NCBI GenBank assembly: GCA_033557465.1
Contig: CM066033.1
Span: forward strand, 1,246,773,523 to 1,246,837,522
Direction: 5' to 3'
Length of the DNA stretch: 64,000 nt
Origin: Ichthyophis bannanicus
Taxonomy: Eukaryota; Chordata; Amphibia; Gymnophiona; Ichthyophiidae
Made by a program: the position numbers and the translations under genes. Shown here piece after piece: positions 52,115 to 63,492 of the stretch; position 1 is the stretch's first letter; each line of letters begins with the position of its first letter. The notes below the pieces were generated by a model. It was not told the origin of the DNA, made no database searches, and worked only from the letters and a program-made list of their open reading frames with translations.

Positions 52115-54009
52115 GCATAGCCTCTCCTTCTCTCCAGGGCAGAGGAAGTCGACTGACCCTGTATGCAGACAGGTGGCCAGCCATCACAGGGGATACGTGG
52201 GTGCTAAGCATCATCAAAAGGGGCTATCTGCTCCACTTCACCCAGATACCCCCCTCCTACTTTCCAGGAGAGCCTCCAAGACCCCCTCTGCACAGAAATT
52301 TACTCCTTCAGGAGTTGGAAGGTCTGCTAAGGGACCAGGCAGTGGAACCGGTGCCTCACTACCTGGAAGGGCAAGGCTTCTACTCGAGGTACTTCCTGGT
52401 ACCAAAAAGAACAGGAGGCCTCAGACCCATCCTGGACCTGAGAAATCTGAACAAGTTTCTGGAGAGGGAAAAGTTCAAGATGCTTACCCTTGGAATCTTA
52501 CTGCCCTACCTCCAGCAGGGAGATTGGCTATGCTCCTTCGACCTGAAGGATGCTTATACTCACATCCTCATCCATCCAAGTCACAGACAATTCCTCAGAT
52601 TTGTGGTGGGAGGAAAGCACTTCCAGTACAGAGTGCTTCCTTTCGGCCTCACCTCCGCCCCCAGGGTTTTCACAAAATGCCTGGAGGTGGTTGCGGCCTA
52701 CCTCAGGAACCAGAGGATCTTTGTGTTCCCTTACCTGGACGACTGGCTTATCAGGAGCCAGTTTCCACAAGAGGCCAGGCAGGCCACCTTCATAACCATA
52801 TCCCTGCTTCAGCACCTGGGGTTCGTAATAAACTTCCCCAAGTCCACTTTAGTCCCCTCACAGGATGTGGAGTTCATAGGGGCGAGATTGGATACCATCC
52901 ATGCAAAAGCCTATTTGCCTGCGGACAGAGCTCACAGGCTGATAAAGTTGGCCGGCCAGTTTCAGGCAAACTCTCTGGTCTCAGCCAGACACTTCCTCCG
53001 GCTCTTAGGTCACATGGCTTCCACAGTGCATGTCACACCACATGCCCGGCTGCACATGAGGCCGGCTCAGTGGCACCTCAAGGCACAGTGGTTGCAGGCC
53101 ACAGGGAAGTTGTCAGACAGAATAAGGGTGTCCAAACTCTTGGTGGACTCCTTACGCTGGTGGAGGCATCTCCCAAATCTGGTATGGGGTCTTCCTTTCT
53201 AGGCCTCCCCACACACTCAGGTACTGACGACCGATGCTTCCCTGCAGGGCTGGGGGGCACACTGCCAAGGGGCCTGCACACAAGGTCTGTGGTCTCCATG
53301 GGAGGCCGCCCAGAAGATCAACCTGTTGGAATTGCGGGCCATTCAACTGGCCTTACGGACTTTCTCTCAGATCCTGTCTCACCAGTCTGTCCTAATTCAG
53401 ACGGACAACCAGGTGGCTATGTTCTACATCAACAAGCAGGGAGGCACAGGATCCAGACTTCTGTGCCTGGAAGCACAAGCTCTCTGCTTCTTGGCTGTCA
53501 ATCAGGGCATGACCCTCAGGGCGGTCTACCTCCCAGGCCAGGAAAACTACCTGGCGGACAGGCTAAGCAGACTCCTGCAGCCTCATGAGTGGCAGTTGGA
53601 TCCTCTGGTGGTTCAACAGATCTTTCTGAAGTGGGGACTTCTGACCATGGATCTCTTTGTCAGTCCGCTGAACAGGCAACTACCCAGGTTCTGTTCCAGG
53701 CAACCGCATCCCTCGCAAACAGCGCCAGATGCCTTCCTGATCCCCTGGTCAGAGAGCCTGCTGTATGCTTTTCCTCCCACACCTCTGGTGACCCGGACTC
53801 TGTTCAAAATCCAGCAGGACCGTGCCACGGTGATCCTGATAGCCCCCAGGTGGTCCAGGCAGCCGTGGTTCCCTCTTCTTCTGCAGTTGGCAGTGGATAC
53901 TCCACTTCCTCTGGAGTTGCAACCCGACCTTCTGACTCAGGATCAGGGGTCCCTCTTGCATCCCAACCTCAAATCCCTCAATTTGATGGCCTGGCTGCTG
54001 AAAGGCTAG
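52115..54009 (+). pseudogene. RT / RNase H polyprotein of DIRS F, one stop
   Basis: One frame is open from before 52115 to 54009 except for TAG at 53200-53202. RT: WVLSIIKRGYLLHFTQIPP, YFLVPKRTGGLRPILDLRNL, DWLCSFDLKDAYTHILIHP, LPFGLTSAPRVFTK and FPYLDDWLI (about 52735). RNase H: LTTDASLQGWGAH (about 53225), LELRAIQLAL, IQTDNQVAMFYIN and LADRLSRL (about 53555). The C-terminal block is MDLFVSPLNRQLPRFC, LYAFPPTPLV, ILIAPRWSRQPWFPLL. Trp in DWLCS is the codon that is TGA in copies B and E. It copies the element RNA into DNA; a single stop separates it from an intact gene. Confidence 0.9.
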
Positions 54010-55029
54010 TCCTTGCTCTCTTGCTATTATCAAGAGAGGTTGAAGAGGTGGTGTTGGCCTCCAGAAAGCATTCCACTAGGAAGGCCTATGCTCTGAAGTG
54101 GCGTAGGTTCTCTACTTGGTGTTCTCAACAGCAAGAGGACCCCTTCTCCTGCTCGGTCCAGGTGGTGTTGCAATATCTGCTCCACCTTTCCAACCTGGGA
54201 CTTCAGTCCAACTCTGTCCGGGTTCACCTCAGTGCCCTCTCAGCTCACCACTCGCCGGTGGATGGACAATCCCTCTCGGGCCACCCTCTGGTGTCTCGTT
54301 TTCTCAGAGGCCTGCTTCTGCTTAAGCCTCCTATTCGTCCACCGGCCACTGAGTGGGATCTTAATGTGGTCTTGCAGCAACTGACTCGCCCACCTTTTGA
54401 GCCAATGGCAACCTGCCATTTATGTTTCCTCTCCTGGAAGGTGTTGTTCCTTGTGGCACTCACCTCAGCCAGGCGTGTGAGTGAACTTCAGGCCCTGGTT
54501 TCGAATAGGCCGTATACCAGGTTCTATAAGAACAGGGTAGTCTTGAGGACTCATCCTAAGTTCCTTCCCAAGGTAGTGTCCTCTTTCCACCTCAACCAGA
54601 AGGTGGTACTTCCGATGTTCTTTCCCAGGCCGCACGCCAGTAGGGCAGAAACTGTCTTGCATACCCTGGATTGTATATCTAGAATGTGCGCAGGGGCATA
54701 GAAGGGCTTCTCAGCTCTTCATTTCCTTTGACCCTAATAGATTTGGGTTGCCTGTAACTAAGCGTACGTTGTCCATCTGGGTGGCAGACTGTATCGCTTG
54801 GGTGTACAGGGCAGCCGGCCTCTCCTTGGAGGGTCGAGTCACGGCCCACCGGGTCAGGGCGAAGGCCGCATCAGTAGCTCACTTCCGTTCTGTTCCGTTG
54901 GCAGACATCTGCTGGGCCGCTACTTGGTCTTCAAGCCAGACTTTTGCGGACCACTACTGCCTTGAGAGGGAGTCCCATAGGGACAGTGCTTTCGGGCAAG
55001 CGGTACTCTGTAATCTCTTTGAGGTTTAG
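52173..55029 (+). pseudogene. Overlapping frame and tyrosine recombinase of DIRS F
   Basis: The frame at -1 to pol is open from 52173 to 54701 with one stop (53586-53588). Its downstream part is the recombinase: LASRKHSTRKAYALKWRRF, NSVRVHLSALSAHHSPVDGQ, HPLVSRFLRGLLLLKPPIRP and the first catalytic Arg in TSARRVSELQAL (about 54470). A frame change near 54700 leads to 54748-55029 with TAHRVRAKAASVAHF (HxxR), CWAATWSSSQTF and DHYCLE (Tyr, about 54955). All catalytic residues are present. The recombinase integrates the circular element. The overlapping part is Ser/Gly/Pro-rich. Confidence 0.85.
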
Positions 55030-55169
55030 GCAACTCCTACCCTCCGGCCCTGGTGTTTGGCTACCATTCAGGTGTGGTCTCAGAGAAGATTCTCTCACTG
55101 TTGCTGAGGCTCTAGAGGGAGCTCTATTTTTCAGCCTGGGTTCCTGGTAGCCCAGAGCTAGGGAGTCAC

Positions 55170-55265
55170 CCACATGTGAGGACTGACTTCCTGCTTGGTC
55201 CTGGAGAAAGAGTAGTTACTCACCTGTAACTGGTGTTCTCCAGGAGCAGCAGGAATCAGTCCTCA
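55170..55265. repeat. Internal complementary region of DIRS F
   Basis: ttcctgcttggtcctggaga is the complement of the left terminus, and gtagttactcacctgtaact with ctccaggagcagcaggaatc the complement of the right terminus. They abut as in a circle junction. Confidence 0.87.
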
Positions 55266-55348
55266 TGACCCTCCCTCCTCCCCTTGGAGTTGCAGTTGTA
55301 TATAGTTCATTTTCTTTTTTGCTGTCTTCTAGCTATGTCATTTGACTG

Positions 55349-55521
55349 AGCAAGATGGCACCTTTGGGCGGGAAGGGGACCGCGCATGCGTGCCTGCATT
55401 CCCAAAAGCTTTCTTTGAAAGCTGGTGAAATGCTCCGCATGGGGGCTCTGTCGGCGCCCATATGTGAGGACTGATTCCTGCTGCTCCTGGAGAACACCTG
55501 TTACAGGTGAGTAACTACTCT
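55349..55521 (-). repeat. Right inverted terminal repeat of DIRS F
   Basis: It is the inverted copy of the left repeat, followed by the right terminus ending acaggtgagtaactactct. The host LINE resumes at 55522. Confidence 0.87.
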
Positions 55522-58157
55522 ATCCTTGAGGCATTCCTTGTGTTTGGTAAAGGGTCGAGGTGTTTTGCCAGATTTTTATCACTTGATGCCTGTTGATCAG
55601 GTAGGATTGGAATCATCTGAGAACTGTTCCCTGGATACCATTGGCTCTGAGATGTTGGAAGAGGATATTGTGCTTGATGGTATCGAAGGCAGAGGAGATA
55701 TCCAGGAATATCAGTAGGACAACTTGGTTGCTGTTTTGTATTCCCTTTATCAGGGTCTTGATGAGGGTGAGTAGTAGTGTTTCTGCTCCGTGTTGAGGAT
55801 GAAACCCGCGTTGTGGGTCGAGCAAATTGTTCCTGTCAATGTGATCTTGCAGTTGTTGTTGCACAGCTTTTTCAATGATTTTGGAAGTAAAGGGAAGGCT
55901 CGATATGGGTCTGTAAGAGGTGGGGTCGGCAGGGTCGAGGTTTGGCTTCTTCATTGTTGGACGAATGGATGAGTTTGTCAGGCCTTGTGGCATTTTACCT
56001 TATTGTAGTATTGTGTTAGAGAGTTTGGTGATTGCGGGACTGAGCTCCTTCTTGGTTGCTTTGATCCAGGTGATTGGACATGGGTGGAGGAGAGAAGTTG
56101 TAGTATTGAGTGATGATTTGATGTTTTCCATGCACGCCTCGCTTATGATGTCAAACTCAATAGAGGGGTTTGGATGGTCTCGTCACCTTGTTAAGATGCG
56201 GGTAGTTCTGGTTGTGAGCGGAACTGTTTTAGTGTGCTGTCAGTTGTTGTGGGATTATTTTGGTTTCTGGGAGGACATTTGCAGGTGTCTTCGTCAGTTG
56301 TTCTATAATGTTAGAGTTCTCCGGGACATTTGATGTTGATCATTTTAGTGTGGTGGTCACATTTTGCCATATCTGTTGTGGTTCGGTAGTCATTTAGGAG
56401 TCCAAGGTAATTGTGTTTGTCTTCATCATTCATAGATTTCCGCCATTTCTGTTCAAGCCTTCATAGGCATGCATTAAAAGTTTGTAGCTCTGGTTTTTAC
56501 CAGGTGGTTTTGGAGTGTGTTTTTTGTCTGTGTGTTGTGCAGGTTGTTGTGGTGGCTGCTTGTTTGATGGTTTGGTTCCATTTATCCAGCAGTAAGACTG
56601 TGTCATTCGATTCAGTTTTTATTTGAGGCAAGATGTCTCCAAGGTATGCATCTTGTCGAAGCTTTTGAAGTGCCTCTTTGTTGGATGGGTAGTGCATCAG
56701 GAGTGTCATGGTGGATGGAGAAGCTGATGAGCTTGTGGTCTGACCATGGCACTGGGTGAGTCTGAATGGAGTATGGTGGGGGGGAGGGGCTTGGGCTGTG
56801 TGACCACTAAAGAATATTAGATCTAGGGTGTTCCTCTTTCATGTGTGGGTGCTTTCACCAGCTGCGTAAAGTTCATAGCTTCCATTGCCTCTAGGAATAC
56901 GCTATTAACACAAAATCACCAAAACAAACGCTCAGAAAAAATAAATCAAAATTCTCTTCTTTTTGTCGGATGTGTCCAGGAAAGGAACATAGTAGCAGAA
57001 CTATGCCCACCACACAGGTACATCCATTTTATTATAAAACCAGAAAAAAACTTTACTTAGCTGGAAATTATTAAGTCGCAGGCTATTCAAGCACGCTTGG
57101 GCACACGCATAGACACGACGTGCACGTTTCGGATTATTTAAACCCTGTTTCAAGTGCTGCCATGATCAAGTTCAACAGTCTTTTGATCATGGCAGCACTT
57201 GAAACAGGGTTTAAATAACCCGAAACGTGCACGTCGTGTCTATGCGTGTGCCCAAGCGTGCTTGAATAGCCTGCGACTTAATAATTTCCAGCTAAGTAAA
57301 GTTTTTTTCTGGTTTTATAATAAAATGGATGTAACTGTGTGGTGGGCATAGTTCTGCTACTATGTTCCTTTCCTGGACACATCCGACAAAAAGGAGAATT
57401 TTGATTTATTTTTTCTGGGGGTTTGTTTTGGTGATTTTGTGTTAATAGTATAATTTGTCACTGAAGTTTGGGGTTTTTTGTTTATTCTAGGAATACGCTG
57501 GCAAGTTTTGGTTGAAGCGATGGAAGATTGAAGTCACCTAGGATTAAGGAGGTCTTTGTTCATTTTGGTGGCTGACAGAATGCCATCAAGGACATCTGAT
57601 AGATCAATAGGTACTGTGATAGGCGTCCTGTATATGAGGCCGATGGTGATTTTCTTGTTTGTTATGTTAAGGGTATCAAAATTACCCGAGTTCTGTGTTG
57701 CGTGGTATCTGAATCTCAGGCTGGCTTTTGCTAGGATCATTACTCACCCACCTCTGTGGGCAAATCGTGGGCAGTGAAAGAGGGTGAATCCATCTGGGGT
57801 GATTTGATTCAGCAACACGTCTGCTTCAGTTATCCATGTCTGTGATATACATAGTAAGTCCAGTTGGTGAGATAAGACCCAGGTCTCTGATAGTAGGGAG
57901 TTTATTTCTGATTGAGTGGGCGTTGAGTGCACATCGGAGAGAGTGTTTGGGGTGTAGCATGGATGAGGGTACGTTAGGTTGGCATAATGAGTTTTGAATG
58001 GTTTAAAGTGGGGTGCTTGTGTGGCTTGTGTGTTGTAATGGGGTGTGGTCTGGCCCATAGCTGTGGAAGGATGTGCACAGATTGGCTTTGTTTGTTTTTG
58101 TCTGAGTTGCTGCAAGTATGACAAGTGCTCGTATAGTATTAGGTATATATTCATCAT
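55522..58157 (-). pseudogene. L2-like LINE endonuclease and RT N-terminal region
   Basis: Frames are broken in several places. The endonuclease is split by the palindrome inside the sequence following IYRTPI. The RT part (55993-55613) is open for 126 residues with NLDPADPTSYRPISSLPFTS, QLQDHIDRNNLLDPQRGF and FLDISSAFDTIKHN, and stops at the DIRS F junction in the PQG motif. Same clade as the LINE at 33503-36656. Confidence 0.8.
56904..57485 (+). mobile_element. Palindromic insertion 1, probable non-autonomous Penelope-type element
   Basis: The 14-mer TCTAGGAATACGCT flanks it (56890-56903, 57486-57499). Inverted arms of about 260-270 bp (56904 to about 57170 and about 57187-57446) meet near 57178. 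An unpaired 39-nt tail, 57447-57485, ends in a T/G-rich run (ggggttttttgtttat). The right arm contains cttgaaacagggtttaaata then acccgaaacgtgc, a GAAAC stem pattern like that at 8930-8951 in the Penelope-like element. No coding frame. The family call is inference from layout. Confidence 0.65.
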
Positions 58158-58330
58158 TGTGTCTGAGGTCTTCGGATGATGGTTGCTTGAGGCTTCTTGT
58201 GTGAGTTTGGTGTGCTGGCAGGCATGGATGTGAAAGGATGATTTGGATGGAGGAGTGTTCTCTTTTTGGCGGGTTCTTGGATTTGTTGGTCCCTGCCAAA
58301 AGGCCCTCTAACAAGGCCCTCAGGCATGGG

Positions 58331-59029
58331 CGTACCTCTGGGGCGCCAGCTTTAATCTGCTGTGGGGTGCACCATCTGATGATGTAGAGTGCAGCGGGGA
58401 GGAACTTAGATATTAAGAGTTTAGATTTTGTTGAAATTCAGTCACAGAATGAGGTTTAAAGTTTCCATCTTTTTATTTAAGATTAGGTGGTTTTAAACTC
58501 CATATACAGTAGTAGATAACCCTTTATGTAATAAAGCTCAAACTGTTTCAACTTTTTCCATGAATGAATTGGATCAGGTAGTAAATTTCCTAACCCATAG
58601 ATTAGGACATATTTTAGAGCTGATTGTGCGTACACAAGAATTCAGAGAAAAGCTAAAAAAAAGCCTTTGGATAGTCCCTTGGTTAGGCCATTTATCCTTA
58701 AAATTTAGGATGGAGTTGCATATCAGTGCCTAATCAATGACTAATAGGGATGCCAAACTTAGGATAAAATTATTGAATTTTTTGGTGATTAAATACCTTA
58801 ATGGAAAACCATCTTTGATTTAAGTAGAGAATATTTAATAGCTGGAATAAAGAGTTCCAGACACTGCTGAGCCTTTAAAGCAAGTGAATATGAAAAGGAA
58901 CAAATCCTCTCCATGGTTTTCTTTTGACCTTTTAAAAAAAATTAAGGCTATGTACCATTTAAAACACAAATAAACCAAGTTAGATAGTGGAAGTAGTACA
59001 ACAGAGTCAGCAGATGGCCCAACATTCTC
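58331..59029. other. No recognised feature
   Basis: AT-rich sequence between the LINE and the DIRS G relic. It may include decayed DIRS sequence, but nothing readable. Confidence 0.45.
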
Positions 59030-60835
59030 AACATGTCTCTTGATGACATATGGCTTTGATGGTTCATGTAACTCCCTTGGCAATCTCAACATGAGACAAG
59101 TTGAGTGGACAGAGTCCACTTACAATCTAAAGGGACATTGTTTATGCCGTTTCTCCTTCTTGGGACTCCCTGTCCTGGTGGACAGATCATTCCAATATGG
59201 CAAATTTCTCCCTACCAAGATTTGCTGACATATGTCCAAACTAGGCTGAGAAGCTCATATAGATGTGTTCCACATCCAGGGCCTGTGGTCCACCCAGGAA
59301 AGCCTTCACCAAATCAGTTTCCTGGAACTCGGAGCAATATTGAATGCTCTAAAGGATTTCAGAGATCAGTTGGCCAATAAAATTATCATGATCCGGACAG
59401 ACGATCATACCTCATGTGTTGGAAAACAGGATGTGGAACTTCACTGTCTCCCACAAGATGACTCTCAGAGCCATATATCTTCCAAGTGAGGAGAACACCT
59501 TGACAAACAAACTCAGCTGTGTCCTTGAACCTCATGAATGGACCCTGAAATGGGAAGTGGTTTTGTCCCTCTTTCAAAAGTGAGGCACCCCCTTGATAGA
59601 TTTGTTTGCCACTCCTTGGAACAGTCAAGTGCCTCAGCTCAGCTCTACGGTAGGACCACATGGCAAACTAGCCTTGCCTTTCTCATACATTGGAGAGAGC
59701 AGACATTCTCCTGAAACTCAGATAATTGGGGCATGCTGATTTTCATAGTACCTTATAGGCCCAGACAGCCATGGTTTCCTCTACTGCAAGAGCTTTCCAT
59801 CAATGACCTGGTTTACCTGGGTGAGTCGCCAACTCTGATTATGCAGGATCAAAGAAATTTGTTGCACCCCAAAATCAGGTCTCTAGTCATCACAGCTTGG
59901 ATGTTGAGGGGTTAATTTTGTCCATTCTGAGCCTGCCAGGTGGTATTGCCTCTGTAATCCTGGCCTCCAGAAAGCATGCCACATGGAGGTCATATGATTT
60001 CCACTGGAGGAGGCTTACCATCTGGTGTGAGGGATGAACCCTAGACCCTTTCTCATGTCCCATACAAAAACTGCTTGAATGCCATCTGCATTTGTCAGAG
60101 TCTGCTTTAAAAACTAACTCTTTCAGGGTTCACCTCTGTGCAGTTGGCACTTATCACCATCATGTAGAAAGCAAACCCTTCTCTCTGTTGCCTTTAGTTG
60201 TTCACTTCTTATGAGGCCTCCTCTAAAGCACCCCATAGTGTCTTGGGACCTCAACGTGGTTTTGATTTTTCTATGAACTGAAGTATTTGATCTGAAAGAT
60301 CTAGTTTCTGGTGGCAGTCATTTCAGCATGCAGTTAGTGAGGTCGTAGATGCAGCCTTTACAGATTTTTTCAGCAATTGAATGGTTTTGTGTACTTATCT
60401 TAAATTCCTTCCTAGATCAGTTAATAGTCCTTCCAACATTTTTCCCAAGCCAGTATGCTCAGAAAATGCGAAAGCAAGTTGCACACATTGAACTACAAGA
60501 GATCCTTGGCTTTCCATTAGGCATGGACTAAAACCCATAGAAAATCTGCCCAGCTTTCTGTTTTTTGACCCCATTTAAGTTGGGGGCTACGGTAAACAAA
60601 TGTACTTTTTTGATTTGGCTAGTAGATTGCATCTCTCACTTATGCCCAGGCAGAACTGATGCTCGAGGGTCATGCCATGGCTCACTGCATCTGAGCCATG
60701 GCTGCATTGGTGGCTCACTTGTGCTTAGCCTCCATGGAAGAGATTTGCAAGGCTGCAACTTGGACCTCAGTCCACACATTTACATCGCACTACTATTTGC
60801 AAAAGGATTCCTGATGCGATAGCAGATTTGGCAGT
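59030..60835 (+). pseudogene. DIRS G relic: end of RT, RNase H, recombinase
   Basis: Scattered readings match copies B and F in order: LNMRQVEWTE (end of RT, about 59085), LWSTQESLHQISFLELGAIL and IMIRTDDHT (RNase H, about 59280-59410), RPRQPWFPLLQEL and SLVITAWMLRG (end of pol, to 59915), then recombinase scraps ending CKAATWTSVHTF and the Tyr-containing segment near 60790. Stops and indels are frequent. It is the oldest DIRS copy here with readable protein, and its termini are lost. Confidence 0.75.
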
Positions 60836-60840
60836 CTTTT

Positions 60841-61457
60841 CATAGATTTATTTAACTGGTTTTATATACCACTCTTTCTTAAAGTCAGATCAGTTTACAG
60901 ATAACATTAAATAACATAAGGTGTTATACATTTAACAGAATGGGTTAACACGGATAAACTTAACTCATAACAAATTAACTTGGAACAATATTAATTCTTG
61001 ATAGTGGGGGAAGTGGCATACAGTGAACAAGAGTCTAATATCATGCTGGGCAGGTAGTTGCTGAAAAGGTCTTTTATGGTCACTATGTTATATTTTCAAA
61101 GTATTGTTGAAATAAATGGGTCTTTAGTACTCTGCAGAAGCTTGTGAGGTCTCCGTTGGCACCAATCTTTTCTGGGAGAATGTTCCAGAGGCTCGGTGCA
61201 TATAATAAAAATGCTCGATGACAGTTTGGCTGCTTTTTGCTCTTGTGGCTGGATTCATGAGTGTGTTTTGCATGCTTTAACTCCTCGTTCGGTTATCAGG
61301 TTCTTGTGTATGATAAGAGGGAATTTGCAGATATGTATTATTTTAAGTATCATCGGTAGTACTTTGTATTTTATATAACTAGCTATTGGTAGCCAATGCA
61401 AATGCATTAGTATTGGTGTGGTATGTTCTGACCTTAAAATTCCATGTAGGGCATGGG
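60841..61457 (-). mobile_element. L2-like LINE 3' fragment (continues at 62799-62937)
   Basis: A TTTATTT tail with ggttttatataccactc and cagtttaca at 60845-60900, then minus-strand sequence similar to the RT C-terminus of 33800-34100 (ggagaatgttccagaggctc). The palindrome at 61474-62782 interrupts it; 62799-62937 continues with the stretch equivalent to about 34280-34400. Confidence 0.7.
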
Positions 61458-61473
61458 CAGCAGTGTTTTGTAC

Positions 61474-62782
61474 ACAAAAAACAAAAAAACCGCCTGAGAG
61501 GAATACTAACTATCAATATCAAAAGCACCACCCCCTCAGTAATTCACCAAAATATAAAATCAACTTCAAATCAACTTTCTAGAGTTACACAACAATGTTT
61601 CCAACAATAACAACAGGTATTGATCGGACCTCAGGACTTATACACCCTCCATCTGGCGAAATTCATCACCATAGAGGAATGGTGGACACTTACATCATAG
61701 GTCCTATACCTCAACAATTTTTTAATATTTAGCCAAGGAAAAAATCTCTCCAATAGAATAAATTACTATACTTTCCCTATCATCAAAACTATAAATAAGG
61801 ATTCACTTAACCATTCATATCAACATACCAAAACCTACAAACATCCATACAATACACAAAATACTTCACAATTATAAAAGTGTCCAATATTTTTCATATT
61901 CACTGTAAAGCAGAAGGTACAGCAAAAAGCTTTCAATGCTCTTTCAAGCAAAAAAAATTTTGAAAACTATTCATTAAAGTATCAAATCTCGATATCCGCA
62001 GGAACACTGCAAGAGAAAATTGAAAAAGTTTTAAGCCGGTAAACGGCAATCACATCATACAAAGAGCAAGCTGTTACTTATCTGCTAAAGAGCTAGTATC
62101 GAACATCATTTCACGGCACTTATAACTCTGGCCAACTGCCCAAGAGACCACTCGCCACAGTTGGCCGGAGTTATAAGTGCCGTGAAATGATGTTCGATAC
62201 TAGCTCTTTAGCAGATAAGTAACAGCTTGCTCTTTGTATGATGTGATTGCCGTTTACCGGCTTAAAACTTTTTCAATTTTCTCTTGCAGTGTTCCTGCGG
62301 ATATCGAGATTTGATACTTTAATGAATAGTTTTAAAAAATATTTTGCTTGAAAGAGCATTGAAAGCTTTTTGCTGTACCTTCTGCTTTACAGTGAATATG
62401 AAAAATATTGGACACTTTTATAATTGTGAAGTATTTTGTGTATTGTATGGATGTTTGTAGGTTTTGGTATGTTGATATGAATGGTTAAGTGAATCCTTAT
62501 TTATAGTTTTGATGATAGGGAAAGTATAGTAATTTATTCTATTGGAGAGATTTTTTCCTTGGCTAAATATTAAAAAATTGTTGAGGTATAGGACCTATGA
62601 TGTAAGTGTCCACCATTCCTCTACGGTGATGAATTTCACCAGATGGAGGGTGTATAAGTCCTGAGGTCCGATCAATACCTGTTGTTATTGTTGGAAACAT
62701 TGTTGTGTAACTCTAGAAAGTTGATTTGAAGTTGATTTTATATTTTGGTGAATTACTGAGGGGGTGGTGCTTTTGATATTGA
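61474..62782 (-). mobile_element. Palindromic insertion 2, probable non-autonomous Penelope-type element
   Basis: The 16-mer CAGCAGTGTTTTGTAC flanks it (61458-61473, 62783-62798). Inverted arms of about 625 bp (61513 to about 62139 and about 62158-62782) meet around 62148. An unpaired 39-nt tail, 61474-61512, read on the minus strand ends in a T/G-rich run (ggtttttttgttttttgt). The layout equals that of insertion 1 in the opposite orientation, but the arm sequences differ. No coding frame longer than chance. Confidence 0.68.
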
Positions 62783-62937
62783 CAGCAGTGTTTTGTACCA
62801 TCTGTAGTGGTTGCAAGGTATATTTTGGTAAACCCTGATAGATAATGTTGCATAATCAAAATGTGGAACAATTATAGCTTGGAAACTTGTGCGGTAATCG
62901 TGGGCATCAAGTAGTGGACGTCAGTGGTAAAGTGGGG

Positions 62938-63492
62938 GCTTTCCAGTCTTTTGCATTGAGTGTCACATGTATGATTTTCTCCCAGTTGGTGAGAGGTCTT
63001 ACGTGTGCACTAGGTGCAAGGAGCTCTTTGCTCTCAGGGAACGAGTCCGTTCTCTAGAGGCTAGAGTAGCTGACTTGGAAAACATAAGAAAGACAGAGAG
63101 GTACATAGACAAGACCTACAGGGATATAGTCCTGAAGTCCCACCTCCAGTCTGGCAGCATCTCTGTTGCCATGGAGGAGAGAGGTCACGTGACAGGAGAG
63201 CATCACCCTGGTGTGGCAGGAAGTGATCCTGTAACTAGGACCTGTCCTCCAGGTGATGTAAAACCCTCTCTCACCGAGGAAGTTTCTCTAGGGCCATGTG
63301 CCCATGAGGGAAGGGTTAGGACAGCCGTTATAGTTGGTGATTCGATCATTAGGCATGTAGATAGCTGGGTGACTGGTGGACGTGAGGATTGCCTGGTAAC
63401 ATGCCTGCCTGGTGCAAAGATAGCGGACCTCACGCGCCACCTATATAAGGTCTTAGATAGTGCTGGGGAGGAGTCTGCTGTCTTGGTTATCA
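62938..63492 (+). pseudogene. CR1-like LINE ORF1 fragment, second copy
   Basis: The open frame from about 62967 gives MYDFLPVGERSYVCTRCKEL, RERVRSLEARVADLENIRKT and TAVIVGDSIIRHVDSW, nearly identical to the minus-strand ORF1 at 19881-20486. It stops matching at VLV near 63490, just before the next SGNH block, and the flank beyond is unrelated. Both ends are truncated. Confidence 0.85.

Larger units (their letters stand above)
49394..55521 (+). mobile_element. DIRS-type retrotransposon, copy F
   Basis: This is a complete layout: left inverted repeat (split by a SINE), Gag, RT/RNase H, recombinase, internal complementary region, right inverted repeat. It is related to copies A, B and E but of another subfamily (terminus ttctccaggaccaagcagg). 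It lies inside the RT gene of a minus-strand L2-like LINE. The empty site ggacag|atcc restores that gene's PQGS motif without duplication. Lesions are few: Gag has stops and a 63-bp insertion, pol has one stop, and the recombinase has one stop and one shift. Confidence 0.93.
55522..58330 (-). mobile_element. L2-like LINE, 5' part (continues at 48058-49393)
   Basis: On the minus strand: LLCISQTWITEADVLLNQIT (endonuclease start, about 57840), LNITNKKITIGLIYRTPI (about 57650), a linker (56709-56497) and RT blocks SYRPISSLPFTSKIIEKAVQ and LLIFLDISSAFDTIKHNILF (about 55700). It is interrupted by the palindromic insertion at 56904-57485 and ends at DIRS F. The 5' boundary near 58330 is approximate. 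Confidence 0.8.

Noticed and set aside
56497..56709. Minus-strand frame as a separate small gene
   Set aside because: Position and residues fit the linker between endonuclease and RT of the host L2-like LINE.
61510..62785. Palindromes as assembly artefacts
   Set aside because: Both palindromes are flanked by direct target duplications and have imperfect arms, which an assembly fold-back would not create; still worth confirming with long reads.
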